Below, in pieces: positions 8,079 through 16,905 of a DNA stretch of 64,000 bases. Position numbers and translations under genes: made by a program. Source of the stretch: Halorubrum sp. GN11_10-6_MGM (GTDB lineage Archaea > Halobacteriota > Halobacteria > Halobacteriales > Haloferacaceae); the NCBI RefSeq assembly GCF_005435165.1, contig NZ_SGUC01000005.1, positions 62,001 to 126,000 of the forward strand, read 5' to 3'. Below the pieces are notes generated by a model that made no database searches, was not told the origin of the DNA, and saw only the letters and a program-made list of their open reading frames with translations. How positions within the stretch are numbered: the stretch's first letter is position 1; each line of letters begins with the position of its first letter.

Positions 8079-9311
8079 ATGGCCACCTTCGACACCATCG
8101 ACGACCTCCCGGCAGACTCGCGCGTCCTCGTCCGACTCGACCTCAACTCGCCTATCGAGGACGGCGAACCACAGGACAACCGCCGCTTCGAGCGACACGC
8201 CGAGACCGTCCGCGAACTGGCCGACGCCGGCCACCGCGTGGTCCTCATGGCCCACCAGGGCCGGCCCGGCCGCGACGACTTCACGTCGCTCGCCGGTCAC
8301 GCCGAGATCCTCGCCGACCACGTCGGCCGCGAGGTGGGGTTCGTGGCGGACACGTACGGCGACGACGCGCTCGACGCCATCGACGCGCTCGAGGCGGGCG
8401 AGGTCCTCCTCCTCGAAAACACCCGGATGTGCGAGGACGAACTGCCGGAGGAATCGCCCGAGGAGAAGGCCGAGACGGAGTTCGTCGAAACGCTCGCGCC
8501 GCGGTTCGACGCGTACGTCAACGACGCGTACTCGGCGGCGCATCGGAAACACGCCTCGCTCGTGGGATTCCCGCTCGTCCTCCCCGCGTACGCGGGCCGC
8601 GTGATGGAGACGGAGTACGAGGCCAACACCGCGATCGCGACCCGCGAGTTCGACGGCCCCGTCACGATGGTCGTCGGCGGGACGAAGGCGACCGACGTGA
8701 TCGGCGTGATGGACGCCTTAGACGACCGCGTCGATCGCTTCCTCCTCGGTGGCGTCGCTGGCGAGCTGTTCTTACGCGCCGCGGGCCACCCGGTCGGTCA
8801 CGATGTGGGCGACATGGACCTGTTCGACGAGCAGTGGGATCGGAACCGCGAGCTGATCGAGTCGGTCCTCGACGAGCGCGGCGACGCGATCCGGCTCGCG
8901 AGCGACCTCGCGTACGAGGGAGAAGACGGCGACCGCGCCGAGGTCGCCGTCGACGACATCGACGAGAAAACGACGGGGTACCTCGACGTGGGCGCGGCGA
9001 CGGTCGCCGACTACGAGCCGGCGATCCGCGAGTCCGACGCCGTCTTCGTGAAGGGCGCACTCGGCGTCTTCGAAGACGAGCGGTTCGCCGACGGCACCGT
9101 CGGCGTCCTCGAAGCGATCGCGGAGACGGACTGCTTCTCGGTCGTCGGCGGCGGCGACACCTCGCGGGCCATCGAGATGTACGGCATGGACGAAGACGAC
9201 TTCTCGCACGTCTCAATCGCCGGGGGCGCGTACATTCGGGCCCTGACGGGCGAGCCGCTCCCGGCGGTGGAGGTCTTGGAGGCGGCGGCGCGGCGGCGAG
9301 CGGAGAGCTGA
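8079..9311 (+). CDS. pgk: Phosphoglycerate kinase
   Basis: A 410-residue two-domain kinase interconverting 1,3-bisphosphoglycerate + ADP and 3-phosphoglycerate + ATP. N-domain substrate motifs [24 protein letters not shown] and [11 protein letters not shown] and the C-domain nucleotide motifs [12 protein letters not shown] and [15 protein letters not shown] are recognisable. It has its own TATA (ttaaatat, 8050-8057) 25 bp before the ATG, so it may be transcribed separately from gap as well as with it. Confidence 0.96.
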   Translation: MATFDTIDDLPADSRVLVRLDLNSPIEDGEPQDNRRFERHAETVRELADAGHRVVLMAHQGRPGRDDFTSLAGHAEILADHVGREVGFVADTYGDDALDAIDALEAGEVLLLENTRMCEDELPEESPEEKAETEFVETLAPRFDAYVNDAYSAAHRKHASLVGFPLVLPAYAGRVMETEYEANTAIATREFDGPVTMVVGGTKATDVIGVMDALDDRVDRFLLGGVAGELFLRAAGHPVGHDVGDMDLFDEQWDRNRELIESVLDERGDAIRLASDLAYEGEDGDRAEVAVDDIDEKTTGYLDVGAATVADYEPAIRESDAVFVKGALGVFEDERFADGTVGVLEAIAETDCFSVVGGGDTSRAIEMYGMDEDDFSHVSIAGGAYIRALTGEPLPAVEVLEAAARRRAES

Positions 9312-9340
9312 GAGGGAGAACAGTACGGCGCCCGAGCGAA

Positions 9341-9799
9341 CTACTCCTCGACGTCGAGGTCGAACTGCTCGTTTTCGGTGACCGCGTTCAGGACGACGCT
9401 CGTGTTCGACTCGCGGATGTCCGCGTCCGTGAGGATCGACTTGATCTGGTCGTTCATCCCGTCCGTGTCGGTGAACTTCCCGATGGCGATCACGTCGTAG
9501 TCACCGGTGACCTCGTAGACGCTCACCATCTGTTTCTCCTGCCGGAGCTTCTCCGTCACGTCCGGCAGCGCGCTCCCCTCGACTTTGAGCTGGAGGACGG
9601 CCGTCACGTCGTAGCCGAGCTTGTCGTAGTCGACGACGGGCGTGTAGCCTCGAATGACGCCCTCTTCTTCGAGGTCACGGAGGTGGTTCGAAACGGTCGT
9701 CACAGACACGTCGAGCTCGTCGCCCAGGCTCCGGAGGCTCGCGCGGCCGTTGCTGAGCAGCGAGTTAATAAGCTTCGCGTCGAGGTTTTCGTACGTCAT
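9341..9799 (-). CDS. lrp: Lrp/AsnC family transcription regulator
   Basis: A 152-residue DNA-binding regulator with an N-terminal winged HTH ([35 protein letters not shown]) and a C-terminal RAM/AsnC effector domain ([28 protein letters not shown]). I place the start at [10 protein letters not shown] (9799); the longer frame needs a TTG. It is divergent from glnA, an arrangement kept in several haloarchaea, so it is a good candidate regulator of glnA. The AT-rich tttagaattttac at 9824-9836 between them is a possible binding site. Confidence 0.93.
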   Translation of the reverse strand: MTYENLDAKLINSLLSNGRASLRSLGDELDVSVTTVSNHLRDLEEEGVIRGYTPVVDYDKLGYDVTAVLQLKVEGSALPDVTEKLRQEKQMVSVYEVTGDYDVIAIGKFTDTDGMNDQIKSILTDADIRESNTSVVLNAVTENEQFDLDVEE

Positions 9800-9887
9800 C
9801 ACACCCAACCACGCTTTCGGGGGTTTAGAATTTTACGAACGTCCAGCAGTTTTGCCTGTCCGGCGGTTCATGCGCCAAGCGATAAGG

Positions 9888-9897
9888 CCTTTATACT
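9888..9897 (+). promoter_or_regulatory. glnA promoter TATA box
   Basis: The stretch cctttatact at 9888-9897 is the best TATA-like element upstream of glnA, about 31 bp before the ATG at 9926. It predicts a transcript with at most a few untranslated bases. Confidence 0.6.
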
Positions 9898-9925
9898 GGC
9901 AGATAACGAAGGAAACGTCCAGAAC

Positions 9926-11296
9926 ATGACGGACGAACACGCGAAACCGGACGGCGGCCTCACGGCCGAGGAACAGGCGGTACTCGACGAGATCGAAGAG
10001 GAAAACGTCGACTTCCTGCGGCTCCAGTTCACCGACATCCTCGGCGTCGTGAAGAACGTCTCCGTCCCCGCCCACCAAGCGGAGAAGGCGTTCACCGAGG
10101 GCATCTACTTCGACGGCTCCTCCATCGAGGGGTTCGTGCGCATCCAGGAGTCGGACATGCGGCTCGTTCCCGACCCCGACACGTTCGCGGTCCTCCCGTG
10201 GCGCAGCGACGGCGACGGCGACAGCGGTGCCGCGCGGCTCATCTGCGACATCGTCGACACCGACGGCGAGCCGTTCGCCGGCGGCCCGCGGCAGGTCCTG
10301 AAGAGCGTCCTCGCGGAGGCCGAGGAGATGGGCTACTCCGTCTCGATCGGCCCCGAGCCGGAGTTCTTCCTGTTCGAGAAGGACGAGGACGGTAACGCGA
10401 CCACCATCCCGCACGACAACGGCGGCTACTTCGATCTGGCCCCGAAGGACCTCGCGTCCGACGTGCGCAAGGAGATCATCTTCACCCTCGAAGATATGGG
10501 CTTCGAGATCGAGGCCTCGCACCACGAGGTCGCCGAGGGCCAACACGAGATCAACTTCAAGTACGACGACGCGCTCACGACCGCGGACAACATCGCGACG
10601 TTCCGCGCCGTCGTCCGCGCCGTCGCCGAGCAGCACGACCTCCACGCGACGTTCATGCCCAAGCCGATCGCCGACATCAACGGCTCGGGCATGCACAGCC
10701 ACATCTCGCTGTTCGACGAGGACGGCAACGCCTTCGCCGACGACGACGACGAGTTCAACCTGAGCGAGACGGCCTACCAGTTCATGGGCGGCATCCTGAA
10801 CCACGCCCCCGCGTTCACGGCCGTCACGAACCCGACCGTGAACTCCTACAAGCGGCTGGTGCCCGGCTACGAGGCGCCCATCTACGTCGCGTGGTCCGAC
10901 ACGAACCGCTCGGCGCTCGTCCGCGTGCCGGACGCCGCGGGCGTCTCCGCGCGCTTCGAGGTGCGCAGCCCCGACCCGTCCTGTAACCCCTACCTCGGCA
11001 TGGCCTCGCTCATCGCGGCCGGCCTCGACGGGATCAAGACCGGCGCCGACCCGGGCGACCCGGTCCGCGAGGACATCTACGAGTTCGACGACGAGAAGCG
11101 CGAGGAGTACGGCATCGAGACGCTGCCGCCGAACCTCGGCGCCGCCGTCGAGGAGCTCGAAGCGGACGAGGTGCTTCAGGAGGCGCTCGGCCCCCACACC
11201 TCCGAGAAGTTCGCCGAGGCGAAGTCGCAGGAGTTCAGCGAGTACCTCACCCAGGTGTCGCAGTGGGAGGAGGACCGCTACCTGGAGACGTTCTGA
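9926..11296 (+). CDS. glnA: Glutamine synthetase type I
   Basis: A 456-residue GS that makes glutamine from glutamate, ammonium and ATP, a dodecamer in this family. The beta-grasp start [39 protein letters not shown], metal ligands in [28 protein letters not shown], the ATP site [13 protein letters not shown] and arginine loop [13 protein letters not shown] are present. The start follows the TATA at 9888 and not the long overlapping frame upstream. It is divergent from lrp. The 3' region (11297-11503) holds no gene but contains a fragment of the interspersed element. Confidence 0.97.
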   Translation: MTDEHAKPDGGLTAEEQAVLDEIEEENVDFLRLQFTDILGVVKNVSVPAHQAEKAFTEGIYFDGSSIEGFVRIQESDMRLVPDPDTFAVLPWRSDGDGDSGAARLICDIVDTDGEPFAGGPRQVLKSVLAEAEEMGYSVSIGPEPEFFLFEKDEDGNATTIPHDNGGYFDLAPKDLASDVRKEIIFTLEDMGFEIEASHHEVAEGQHEINFKYDDALTTADNIATFRAVVRAVAEQHDLHATFMPKPIADINGSGMHSHISLFDEDGNAFADDDDEFNLSETAYQFMGGILNHAPAFTAVTNPTVNSYKRLVPGYEAPIYVAWSDTNRSALVRVPDAAGVSARFEVRSPDPSCNPYLGMASLIAAGLDGIKTGADPGDPVREDIYEFDDEKREEYGIETLPPNLGAAVEELEADEVLQEALGPHTSEKFAEAKSQEFSEYLTQVSQWEEDRYLETF

Positions 11297-11396
11297 GGCG
11301 ACGGCGCGGCGAACTTTCACGGCTCGTCGGCGCTGCCGATTTCCACTTTTCGCGTATTCGTTGCGCGCCCGAGAGTCAACCGTCGAAGCTCCGGCC

Positions 11397-11433
11397 GCTC
11401 GCGGGCACGCGCCGACCGCACTGCTTTTTATAA
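11397..11433 (-). repeat. Solo left-end fragment of the interspersed element
   Basis: The 28 bases at 11397-11424, read on the minus strand, match the left end of copy D (from 54906) with only a few differences, sharing TGCGGTCGGCGCGTGCC. They stop before the first closing stem. A T-rich, TATA-like tttttataa follows on the plus strand at 11425-11433, with no gene obviously downstream. It lies between the convergent glnA and PAP2 genes. Confidence 0.55.
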
Positions 11434-11503
11434 CCGATCGTCGCACGCGCTCGCAGATAGTTGGATACCGTCTCGCTGACGCGGGGAACGCCCGCGAGAG
11501 CGC

Positions 11504-12499
11504 TCAGTTCCGGACGGCGGACAGCGCGTCGATCCGGTCGGGCAGCGCCGGGAGCGCGACGACGGCGACCACGGCGGCGGTCGTCGCGACCAGCGTCACG
11601 GGAAGCGTCCCGGCGAGCGAGTACGCGCCGACCCAGAGCCCGCCGGTGACGGCGAGCGCGGGGACCGCGATCCGGACCGGAACCGCCGGGTCGTCGCCGT
11701 CGACGAGCCGCCAGCCGATCGCGCCGCCGGCGCCGGTGGCGACCCCGATCCCGGCCTCGACGACCTCTCCGGGGTACCCGCCCGCGACCGCGACGGCCAG
11801 CGCGCCGGCCGAGACGACGGCCGCGAGCAGGAACGCCGGGGCGGGGTTGAGTTCGGCGGTCGGATCGCTCGCCGCGCCAGCCGTCTCAGTGCCCGCGGAG
11901 CGCCGTAGCCGCGGGTCGCCGGCGAGCCACAGCGCGAGGGCGACCGTCCCCGCGCCGACGACCAGCCCGGCGAGCACGTCGACGAGGTAGTGGACCTCGA
12001 TGACGACCCGGGAGGCCGCGACCGCGACGGCGACCGCGACGGCCGCGAGGTAGCGTGCGCGGTCGGTCCAGAGACGGTCGTACAGGAGCGCGATCGCGAG
12101 GTACGCGGCCGCGCCGCCGGTGGCGTGACCGCTCGGGAAGCCGAACCCGTCCGAGAGCACCTGCGCCTCGTACCACCCCGACAGCAGCGCGGGGAGCCAC
12201 GTCGGGACGTCCGCGGGGGGCATCGCGCCGGGCGGTCGGGGGACCGCGAACCACGCCTTGCCGAGCGCCGTCGCGGCGTACGCGCAGGTGACGGCCGCGA
12301 TCGCGGTCGCGCCGGCGCGGCGAGGGGAGCCCGCGACGCCGTCGCTCGCGAACCAGTAGCCGACCGCGAGCAGCGCGAAGAGGAACCACGGGTCCGCGAG
12401 GTGGGTGACGGCCGCGAAGAGGACGGTGACCGCCTCGGGAAGCTCCTCGGCGAGCGCGGTGCCGCCGACGGCTCGGTCCGCCGGGACGAGACCGGTCAC
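11504..12499 (-). CDS. PAP2-family membrane phosphatase
   Basis: A 331-residue multi-span membrane protein of the type 2 phosphatidic acid phosphatase family. The three catalytic motifs are in order: KAWFAVPRPPG (KxxxxxxRP), PSGHATG, and SRVVIEVHYLVD (SRxxxxxHxxxD). The remaining C-terminal half is hydrophobic helices interrupted by an acidic loop. Likely substrates are undecaprenyl/dolichyl or isoprenoid diphosphates or phospholipids. Translation probably starts at GTG (12499), 15 bp after the BrkB-like gene ends, so the two may form an operon. Confidence 0.9.
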   Translation of the reverse strand: MTGLVPADRAVGGTALAEELPEAVTVLFAAVTHLADPWFLFALLAVGYWFASDGVAGSPRRAGATAIAAVTCAYAATALGKAWFAVPRPPGAMPPADVPTWLPALLSGWYEAQVLSDGFGFPSGHATGGAAAYLAIALLYDRLWTDRARYLAAVAVAVAVAASRVVIEVHYLVDVLAGLVVGAGTVALALWLAGDPRLRRSAGTETAGAASDPTAELNPAPAFLLAAVVSAGALAVAVAGGYPGEVVEAGIGVATGAGGAIGWRLVDGDDPAVPVRIAVPALAVTGGLWVGAYSLAGTLPVTLVATTAAVVAVVALPALPDRIDALSAVRN

Positions 12500-12514
12500 G
12501 CGTCGATCACTCGA

Positions 12515-13831
12515 TCAGTCATCGCCGCGACGGCGGGCGTAGTCGAGCGCCTTCCCGGGCGTCTCGATCAGGTTGAGGCCGATGCCGACGACGACGAAGA
12601 TCGTGTACAGGCCGAGCGTCGACAGCCCGAGGACGACGATGGCGCCGACCGCGTACAGCCCGTCGAGGTTCGACAGCGCGGCGAGGGTGAGCACCGTCCC
12701 GTACAGCAACACGAGGTACGGACCCCAGCCGCGCGCGTGGCCGCGGCGCATCCGCGAGCGGACGTACCGCTTCAGCTCCGACTCGACCTCGGGCTTGTCG
12801 ACCGTGCGGCGTTCCACGTCGTCTTCGAACTCGTCGAGCTGCGACCGCAGCTCCCGGACCTCCGCTTCGAGGGCGGCGACGTCCGGCGCGCCGCGCGGCC
12901 GCTCGTCGTCGTCCCCCTCGGGATCCGACTCGCCGTTCATACCCGTGGGTCGGCCGCGGTCGTGTTGTAACTGCCGGTCCGCGGCGTGGTCCGGCCCGGC
13001 GGCGACGGGTCCGGCGTCGCGCTCGCTCCCGAGGGTCTCGCCGTCCGCGCTCCGGCCCGCGAGCACCACGTTGACCGCGCCGCCGAGGACGACGACGGCG
13101 GCGGCGAGGTACAGCCAGGTGACGAGGAGGAGAACTCCGCCTATCACGCCGTACACCTGATACTGGGCGGCGCCCGCGGCGTACACCTGAAACCCGGCCT
13201 GGAGCAGCGTCCAGCAGACCGCCGTGAACGCCGCGCCCGGCAGCGCCTCGCGGACGCCGATCCGCGGCTGCGGGAGGAGGTAGTACATCGGGAGGAAGAC
13301 GACCGCGAGGAACACCGGCAGCGCGAGGACGCTCGCCGCCTCGACCAGCGGGACCGCGTCCGCGGCCGCGACGAACGCGCCGACGGCGACCATCACGCCG
13401 ATGCCGACGCCGACGGCGGCGACGACCGAGGCGGCGTCGACGACCTGCTTGAGGAACCCCGGCGTCTCGTCGCCGCCGTACAGGGAGACGAACGCCGTGT
13501 CGAGCCCGCGGAACACCTTCAGCGTCGACCAGAGCAGCACGCCGAGCCCCAGCAGGCCCGCGCCGGTCCGCCCGCCGGCCGAGGAGACGGCGGCGACGAC
13601 CGCCTCCTCGCCGGCGGGGGTGAGGAAGTCGCCGGTCGACGCGACCAGCTCCGCGGCGATGGTCTCGCCGAAGACGGCGGTGGCGACGACGACGAGGAGC
13701 AGGAGCGCGGGGACGAGCGAGACGAACGCGTAGTAGGCGATCGCGGCGGCGAGGAACGTCACCTGCCGGTCGACCGCGAGGTCGGCGACGCGCCGAGCCG
13801 TGCCGAACGCGGTGCGCGAGTGTCTGGACAC
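12515..13831 (-). CDS. YihY/BrkB-family membrane protein with a C-terminal coiled-coil/two-span extension
   Basis: About 438 residues from a GTG at 13831, which is 26 bp from a tttttgtc TATA-like box; the longer frame needs a TTG. The first ~270 residues are the YihY/BrkB six-helix domain (VTFLAAAIAYYAFVSLVPAL, PRIGVREALPGAAFTA). After a polar linker the same frame continues at 12940 with MNGESDPEGDDDERPRGAPD, a heptad-rich segment (VAALEAEVRELRSQLDEFED) and two more membrane spans. That tail looks like an independent small protein, so this is either a fusion or two in-frame genes without an intervening stop. Function unknown. Confidence 0.8.
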   Translation of the reverse strand: MSRHSRTAFGTARRVADLAVDRQVTFLAAAIAYYAFVSLVPALLLLVVVATAVFGETIAAELVASTGDFLTPAGEEAVVAAVSSAGGRTGAGLLGLGVLLWSTLKVFRGLDTAFVSLYGGDETPGFLKQVVDAASVVAAVGVGIGVMVAVGAFVAAADAVPLVEAASVLALPVFLAVVFLPMYYLLPQPRIGVREALPGAAFTAVCWTLLQAGFQVYAAGAAQYQVYGVIGGVLLLVTWLYLAAAVVVLGGAVNVVLAGRSADGETLGSERDAGPVAAGPDHAADRQLQHDRGRPTGMNGESDPEGDDDERPRGAPDVAALEAEVRELRSQLDEFEDDVERRTVDKPEVESELKRYVRSRMRRGHARGWGPYLVLLYGTVLTLAALSNLDGLYAVGAIVVLGLSTLGLYTIFVVVGIGLNLIETPGKALDYARRRGDD

Positions 13832-13879
13832 GTGCCGCGTTTCGGTCGATGGCGACAAAAACAGGCGGGTGTGATCCCG

Positions 13880-15010
13880 TCAGTCCGCGTCCTCGCCGAG
13901 CACCGCCGCGCGCATCTCCGGGATCGAGGCCGTGCTCTTCACCGCCGTGCCGCGGTAGTGCGCCCGGCTCGCCTCGTGGCCGGCCCCGCGGACGCGCTCG
14001 ACGAACTCGTCCATCCCGATCGCGGGCTCGCCCCACTCCTTGTACAGCCGGTGCTGGTCGTAGTGCGTGGGGGTGTCGAGCTCTCGCGAGACGGTCCCGA
14101 GCAGCTTCCGCGCGCGTTTCGCCTCGCCCATGTCGTCGGTCACCTCGCGGCGGACGGCGCGCGCGAAGTCGGCGTCCGCGACCGGCCCGAGCCAGATCGG
14201 ACCGGCCGTGAGGACGCGGTCGCTCCCGCACTCCGGGCAGGCGTCGACCGGATCGGCGATGCGCCCGCGCGTCGCGGCACGCCAGAGGCAGTCCTCGCAG
14301 TGATCGACGTGGCCGAGGGCTTCGAGGCGGTCGTCGGCCGCGCGGGCGCCCGACTCCAGTTCGAGGTAGGTCCGTGCGTAGTGCCGGGAGACGTGCGAGA
14401 GGATCGGCGTCGCCGCCTTGTCGTAGCGCGCGGCGGTCCGGACCAGCGCGGAGATCAGCGTCCGGAGTCCCATCTCCGGGTGGTAGTCGGTGTTTCGCGG
14501 CACCGCCCCGTACTTGCGGATGCCGCTGTTGAGGTGGGCGCCACAGAGCGGCGCGGTGTCGGTGGCGGTGACGCAGACGAGGTTGCGGCCGTTGGCGAAC
14601 GCCGCGTCCGCGAAGGGGATCGGCGTGCCGTACGGGTCGAGGTCGACGACGTCGAACGGGCCCTCGTCGTACAGCAGGGCGTTGACGTCGCGGTGTACGG
14701 CCTCGCCGTCGAGGCCGTTCGCGTCGAGGTTCGCGGCGGCGAGGTCGACCGCGTCCGCGTCGACGTCGGCGCAGGTGGCGTCGTACCCCTCCGCCGCGGC
14801 GCGGACGCCGCGGATCCCCGAGGCGGCCATCGCGTCGAGGTACGAGGCCGCGCGGGGTTCGCGGTCGCGGTAGGCGCGCAGCGTCGCGACCGTCACGTCG
14901 CGGTTCAGCTCTTGGGTCGGGTTGAAGAAGACGCCGCCGCCGGTGCCCTCGCTGGCGCCGTCGCGGGCCTCCGGGACGGAGACGGTGAGTCCGCCCTCTT
15001 CGATGTCCAT
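13880..15010 (-). CDS. trm1: tRNA (guanine26-N2)-dimethyltransferase Trm1
   Basis: A 376-residue SAM-dependent enzyme that makes m2,2G26 in tRNAs. The start is set at [20 protein letters not shown] (15010). Visible motifs are [15 protein letters not shown], the SAM pocket [16 protein letters not shown], the catalytic-type [18 protein letters not shown], a Zn-binding region HCEDCLW...CPECGSDRV, and the tRNA-binding [16 protein letters not shown]. Length is normal for archaeal Trm1. Confidence 0.95.
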   Translation of the reverse strand: MDIEEGGLTVSVPEARDGASEGTGGGVFFNPTQELNRDVTVATLRAYRDREPRAASYLDAMAASGIRGVRAAAEGYDATCADVDADAVDLAAANLDANGLDGEAVHRDVNALLYDEGPFDVVDLDPYGTPIPFADAAFANGRNLVCVTATDTAPLCGAHLNSGIRKYGAVPRNTDYHPEMGLRTLISALVRTAARYDKAATPILSHVSRHYARTYLELESGARAADDRLEALGHVDHCEDCLWRAATRGRIADPVDACPECGSDRVLTAGPIWLGPVADADFARAVRREVTDDMGEAKRARKLLGTVSRELDTPTHYDQHRLYKEWGEPAIGMDEFVERVRGAGHEASRAHYRGTAVKSTASIPEMRAAVLGEDAD

Positions 15011-15138
15011 ACGACCGGTTCGGTCATCCGGACTAAAAGGACCGCGCTCCGGGGCCGGGAACGCCTCGGCGGCGAGCGGGCCGGTCGGCGGCAACGACAA
15101 TGGGAGGCTTTTACGCCGTGGGTGCGGAACTGAAACGT

Positions 15139-15204
15139 ATGAACGGAGTCACGGGAGAACGCTCGGGCGAAGGCGGCGGCGACACGGGAGGGCGAGGATG
15201 GTAA
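15139..15204 (+). CDS. Possible 21-codon leader ORF overlapping the repeat-protein start
   Basis: [20 protein letters not shown]... begins at 15139, about 27 bp from a TATA-like cttttacg (15108-15115), exactly where a leaderless mRNA would start. It ends in ATGGTAA, whose ATG is the start codon of the coiled-coil protein. A GGAGG at 15187-15191 precedes that second ATG. Coupled translation from a leader is possible; the peptide itself has no recognisable motif. Confidence 0.35.
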   Translation: MNGVTGERSGEGGGDTGGRGW

Positions 15205-16091
15205 GTCCGGCGCGGGTCGACGCGATAACCGACATCGCGTACGGCGCGCTGATCGCACTGTCGATCGTCCTCATCGCGACCACCCAGCAGAACGACATCG
15301 CGATCGCGTTCGGGATCGGGGTGTTCGCCTCGTACGTGGTCCACGTCGTCTGGAAGATGGCCCGGTTCGACCCGGACTGGATGACCCGCGAGGTGGCGGA
15401 CCAGGTCGGGAAACAGGTCGAAGAGAGCGTCGGCGAGACCGTCGACAAGGAGGTTGAGAAGACGGTGGGAGAGACCGTGGAAAAGACCGTCGGCGAGACC
15501 GTCGACAAGGAGGTTGAGAAGACGGTGGGAGAGACCGTGGAAAAGACCGTCGGCGAGACGGTGAGCAAGGAGGTCGAGAAGACCGTCGAGGAGACTGTCG
15601 GCGAGAAAGTCGAGGAGACGGTGAGCAAGGAGGTCGAAAAGAGCGTCGGCGAGACCGTCAACAAGGAGGTCAGCGAGGTCGCCGACGACGTGAGCGACAC
15701 TGTCAGCGAGGAAGTCACGGGGAAAGTCGAGGAGACCGTCGGCGAGACGGTCGAGAAAACCGTCGAAGAGAAGGTTGGCGAAACCGTCGAAGAGACGGTC
15801 GGCGAGAAGGTGGAGGAGACCGTCGGCGAGAAGGTCGAAGAAACCGTAGAGCGAACCGTCGAAGAGACGGTCGGCGAGAAGGTCGAAGAAACCGTGGAGA
15901 AAACCGTCGAGGAGACCGTCGGCGAGAAGGTGGAGGAGACGGTCGAAGAAACCGTGGAGAAAACCGTCGAGGAGACTGTCGGCGAGAAGGTGGAGGAGAC
16001 CGTCGAGGGCAACGAGGCGAACACAGAGGAGAGCGACGAGACGGACGAACAGGGAGACGGCGAAGGGACCGAGCGGCGCGACGACTCGTAA
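15198..16091 (+). CDS. Membrane-anchored protein made of four-residue (VxxT/VxxK) repeats
   Basis: A 297-residue protein starting [20 protein letters not shown]. Two N-terminal membrane spans (about residues 7-27 and 31-51) precede an aromatic patch (VVWKMARFDPDW). Then come roughly 220 residues in which Val recurs every fourth position: VEETVGEKVEETV, VEKTVGETVDKEV and variants. The tail is acidic and disordered. Strict four-residue spacing differs from ordinary heptad coiled coils and is reminiscent of amphipathic-helix repeat proteins. GGAGG lies 7-11 bases before the ATG. Topology suggests a rod outside or inside the membrane; function unknown. Confidence 0.8.
   Translation: MVSPARVDAITDIAYGALIALSIVLIATTQQNDIAIAFGIGVFASYVVHVVWKMARFDPDWMTREVADQVGKQVEESVGETVDKEVEKTVGETVEKTVGETVDKEVEKTVGETVEKTVGETVSKEVEKTVEETVGEKVEETVSKEVEKSVGETVNKEVSEVADDVSDTVSEEVTGKVEETVGETVEKTVEEKVGETVEETVGEKVEETVGEKVEETVERTVEETVGEKVEETVEKTVEETVGEKVEETVEETVEKTVEETVGEKVEETVEGNEANTEESDETDEQGDGEGTERRDDS
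15428..15559 (+). repeat. Exact 60-bp tandem repeat inside the rod protein
   Basis: Bases 15428-15499 are identical to 15488-15559, a period of 60 bp (20 codons, five four-residue units). Less perfect copies continue to about 15990. Identity at third codon positions points to recent duplication or gene conversion. Confidence 0.9.
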
Positions 16092-16125
16092 TCGGAGCGA
16101 CCGCGGTCAGCGACGTCGCAGCGGT

Positions 16126-16299
16126 CGTCGTGCCGAATCCCTCACGGGCGATCGGAAGGAACGTCTCCGGCTCCTCCTGACCCTCGATGCCGCCGACGTG
16201 GAGCTACATTCACACGAGCTCGGGCGCGCAGTTGATCTCGACGACGACCGGGAACTCGTGTAACAATCGATCGAGGCGACGGCTGACGTCGCTCGATAG
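16126..16299 (+). pseudogene. Degraded gene, probable antitoxin partner of the RelE remnant
   Basis: The frame from 16126 reads AESLTGDRKERLRLLLTLDA and ADVELHSHELGRAVDLDDDR, then hits TAA at 16261 and continues QSIEATADVAR to a TAG at 16297. No in-frame start is evident. The protein-like composition on both sides of the stop, and its position directly before a relE-like remnant with a few bases of overlap, suggest an inactivated antitoxin. The antitoxin family is not recognised. Confidence 0.5.
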
Positions 16300-16636
16300 G
16301 CTATGGCATCCCTCTTTCCGAAGAAGCTCAGGGGTACCACTAGGCGCTCGACGACAAAAGTCAGCGCATCGTCAAAGGAGACCTCCGAGAACTGGAGTCA
16401 GAGCCGTATCCGAAACCGGGAGCGGGCGATCGTGAGAAGCTAAACGTCAACGGTGAGGAGAGGTACCGTCTTCACGCCGGGCGGAGCCACACCGCCTTCT
16501 ACGAGATCCGCGACGACAAGAGCAAGTGAGAGTCGTCGATATCCCCTCCATCGACGAACCACACGTCCAGTACGCGTTTGAAAATGTACACACAGATACG
16601 ACAGGTGTCAGAGGTGAGTGTAGCGGATCTAATTGA
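16296..16636 (+). pseudogene. Decayed RelE/ParE-family toxin gene
   Basis: The frame around 16300-16526 reads YGIPLSEEAQGYH, a TAG at 16341, then ALDDKSQRIVKGDLRELES, EPYPKPGAGDREKL, ERYRLHAGRSHTAFYEIRDD, closely following RelE-type mRNA-interferase toxins. At TGA 16527 a one-base shift to the frame at 16526 restores VRVVDIPSIDEPHVQY, the usual RelE C-terminus. Stop plus frameshift mark it as non-functional. Confidence 0.7.
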
Positions 16637-16657
16637 GTGACCTCTCGGCCACACAGT

Positions 16658-16838
16658 CTAGAGGACGTCACTCGCCGCCGTGGTGACCGTGCTACCCTCT
16701 CGGTGGTCGACCGCGTGTAAGAGCGCGTCTTCCGCGTCCGCTCGCGGGTCGTCGCGTCACGAACGAGGCGAGGCCCGCTCGAATCCGGTCGGCTGACACG
16801 CCGCGCTCACCGCGAACCACCCCGGCGCGGCCGCTCAT
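16658..16838 (-). pseudogene. Possible frameshifted gene remnant
   Basis: On the minus strand, an ATG at 16838 leads into SADRIRAGLASFVT. A different frame then gives DDPRADAEDALLHAVDHREG and STVTTAASDVL before a TAG at 16658. Both halves have the acidic, Ala-rich look of haloarchaeal proteins but are separated by a frameshift. No family recognised; chance reading is possible in DNA of this GC content. Confidence 0.28.
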
Positions 16839-16869
16839 GGAACGGTGAGATGTAGAAAATACAGATGTT

Positions 16870-16891
16870 TTCGGGGCCGTCGAGGCCCCGA
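16870..16891 (-). terminator. Hairpin terminator after secY
   Basis: A perfect 8-bp stem, TCGGGGCC (16871-16878) and GGCCCCGA (16884-16891), with a 5-base loop, lies 14 bp past the secY stop. On the minus strand it is followed by an A/T-rich run including TATTTTC. It closes the long ribosomal operon. Confidence 0.7.
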
Positions 16892-16905
16892 TTCGCAGAT
16901 TACGG

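Noticed and set aside
8429-11296. 955-codon frame running through pgk into glnA
   Set aside because: Its first half is an Arg-rich antisense-like reading of pgk in another frame; the real gene is glnA from the ATG at 9926.
15421-15990. CRISPR-like array
   Set aside because: The repeats are in-frame coding units with no unique spacers; no cas genes in the window.
15149-16024. Ser/Thr/Val repeat protein on the minus strand opposite the rod gene
   Set aside because: It is the mirror of the VEET repeats (GTC GAG reads as Ser/Thr codons in reverse) and lacks a promoter; the plus strand has spans, SD and acidic tail.
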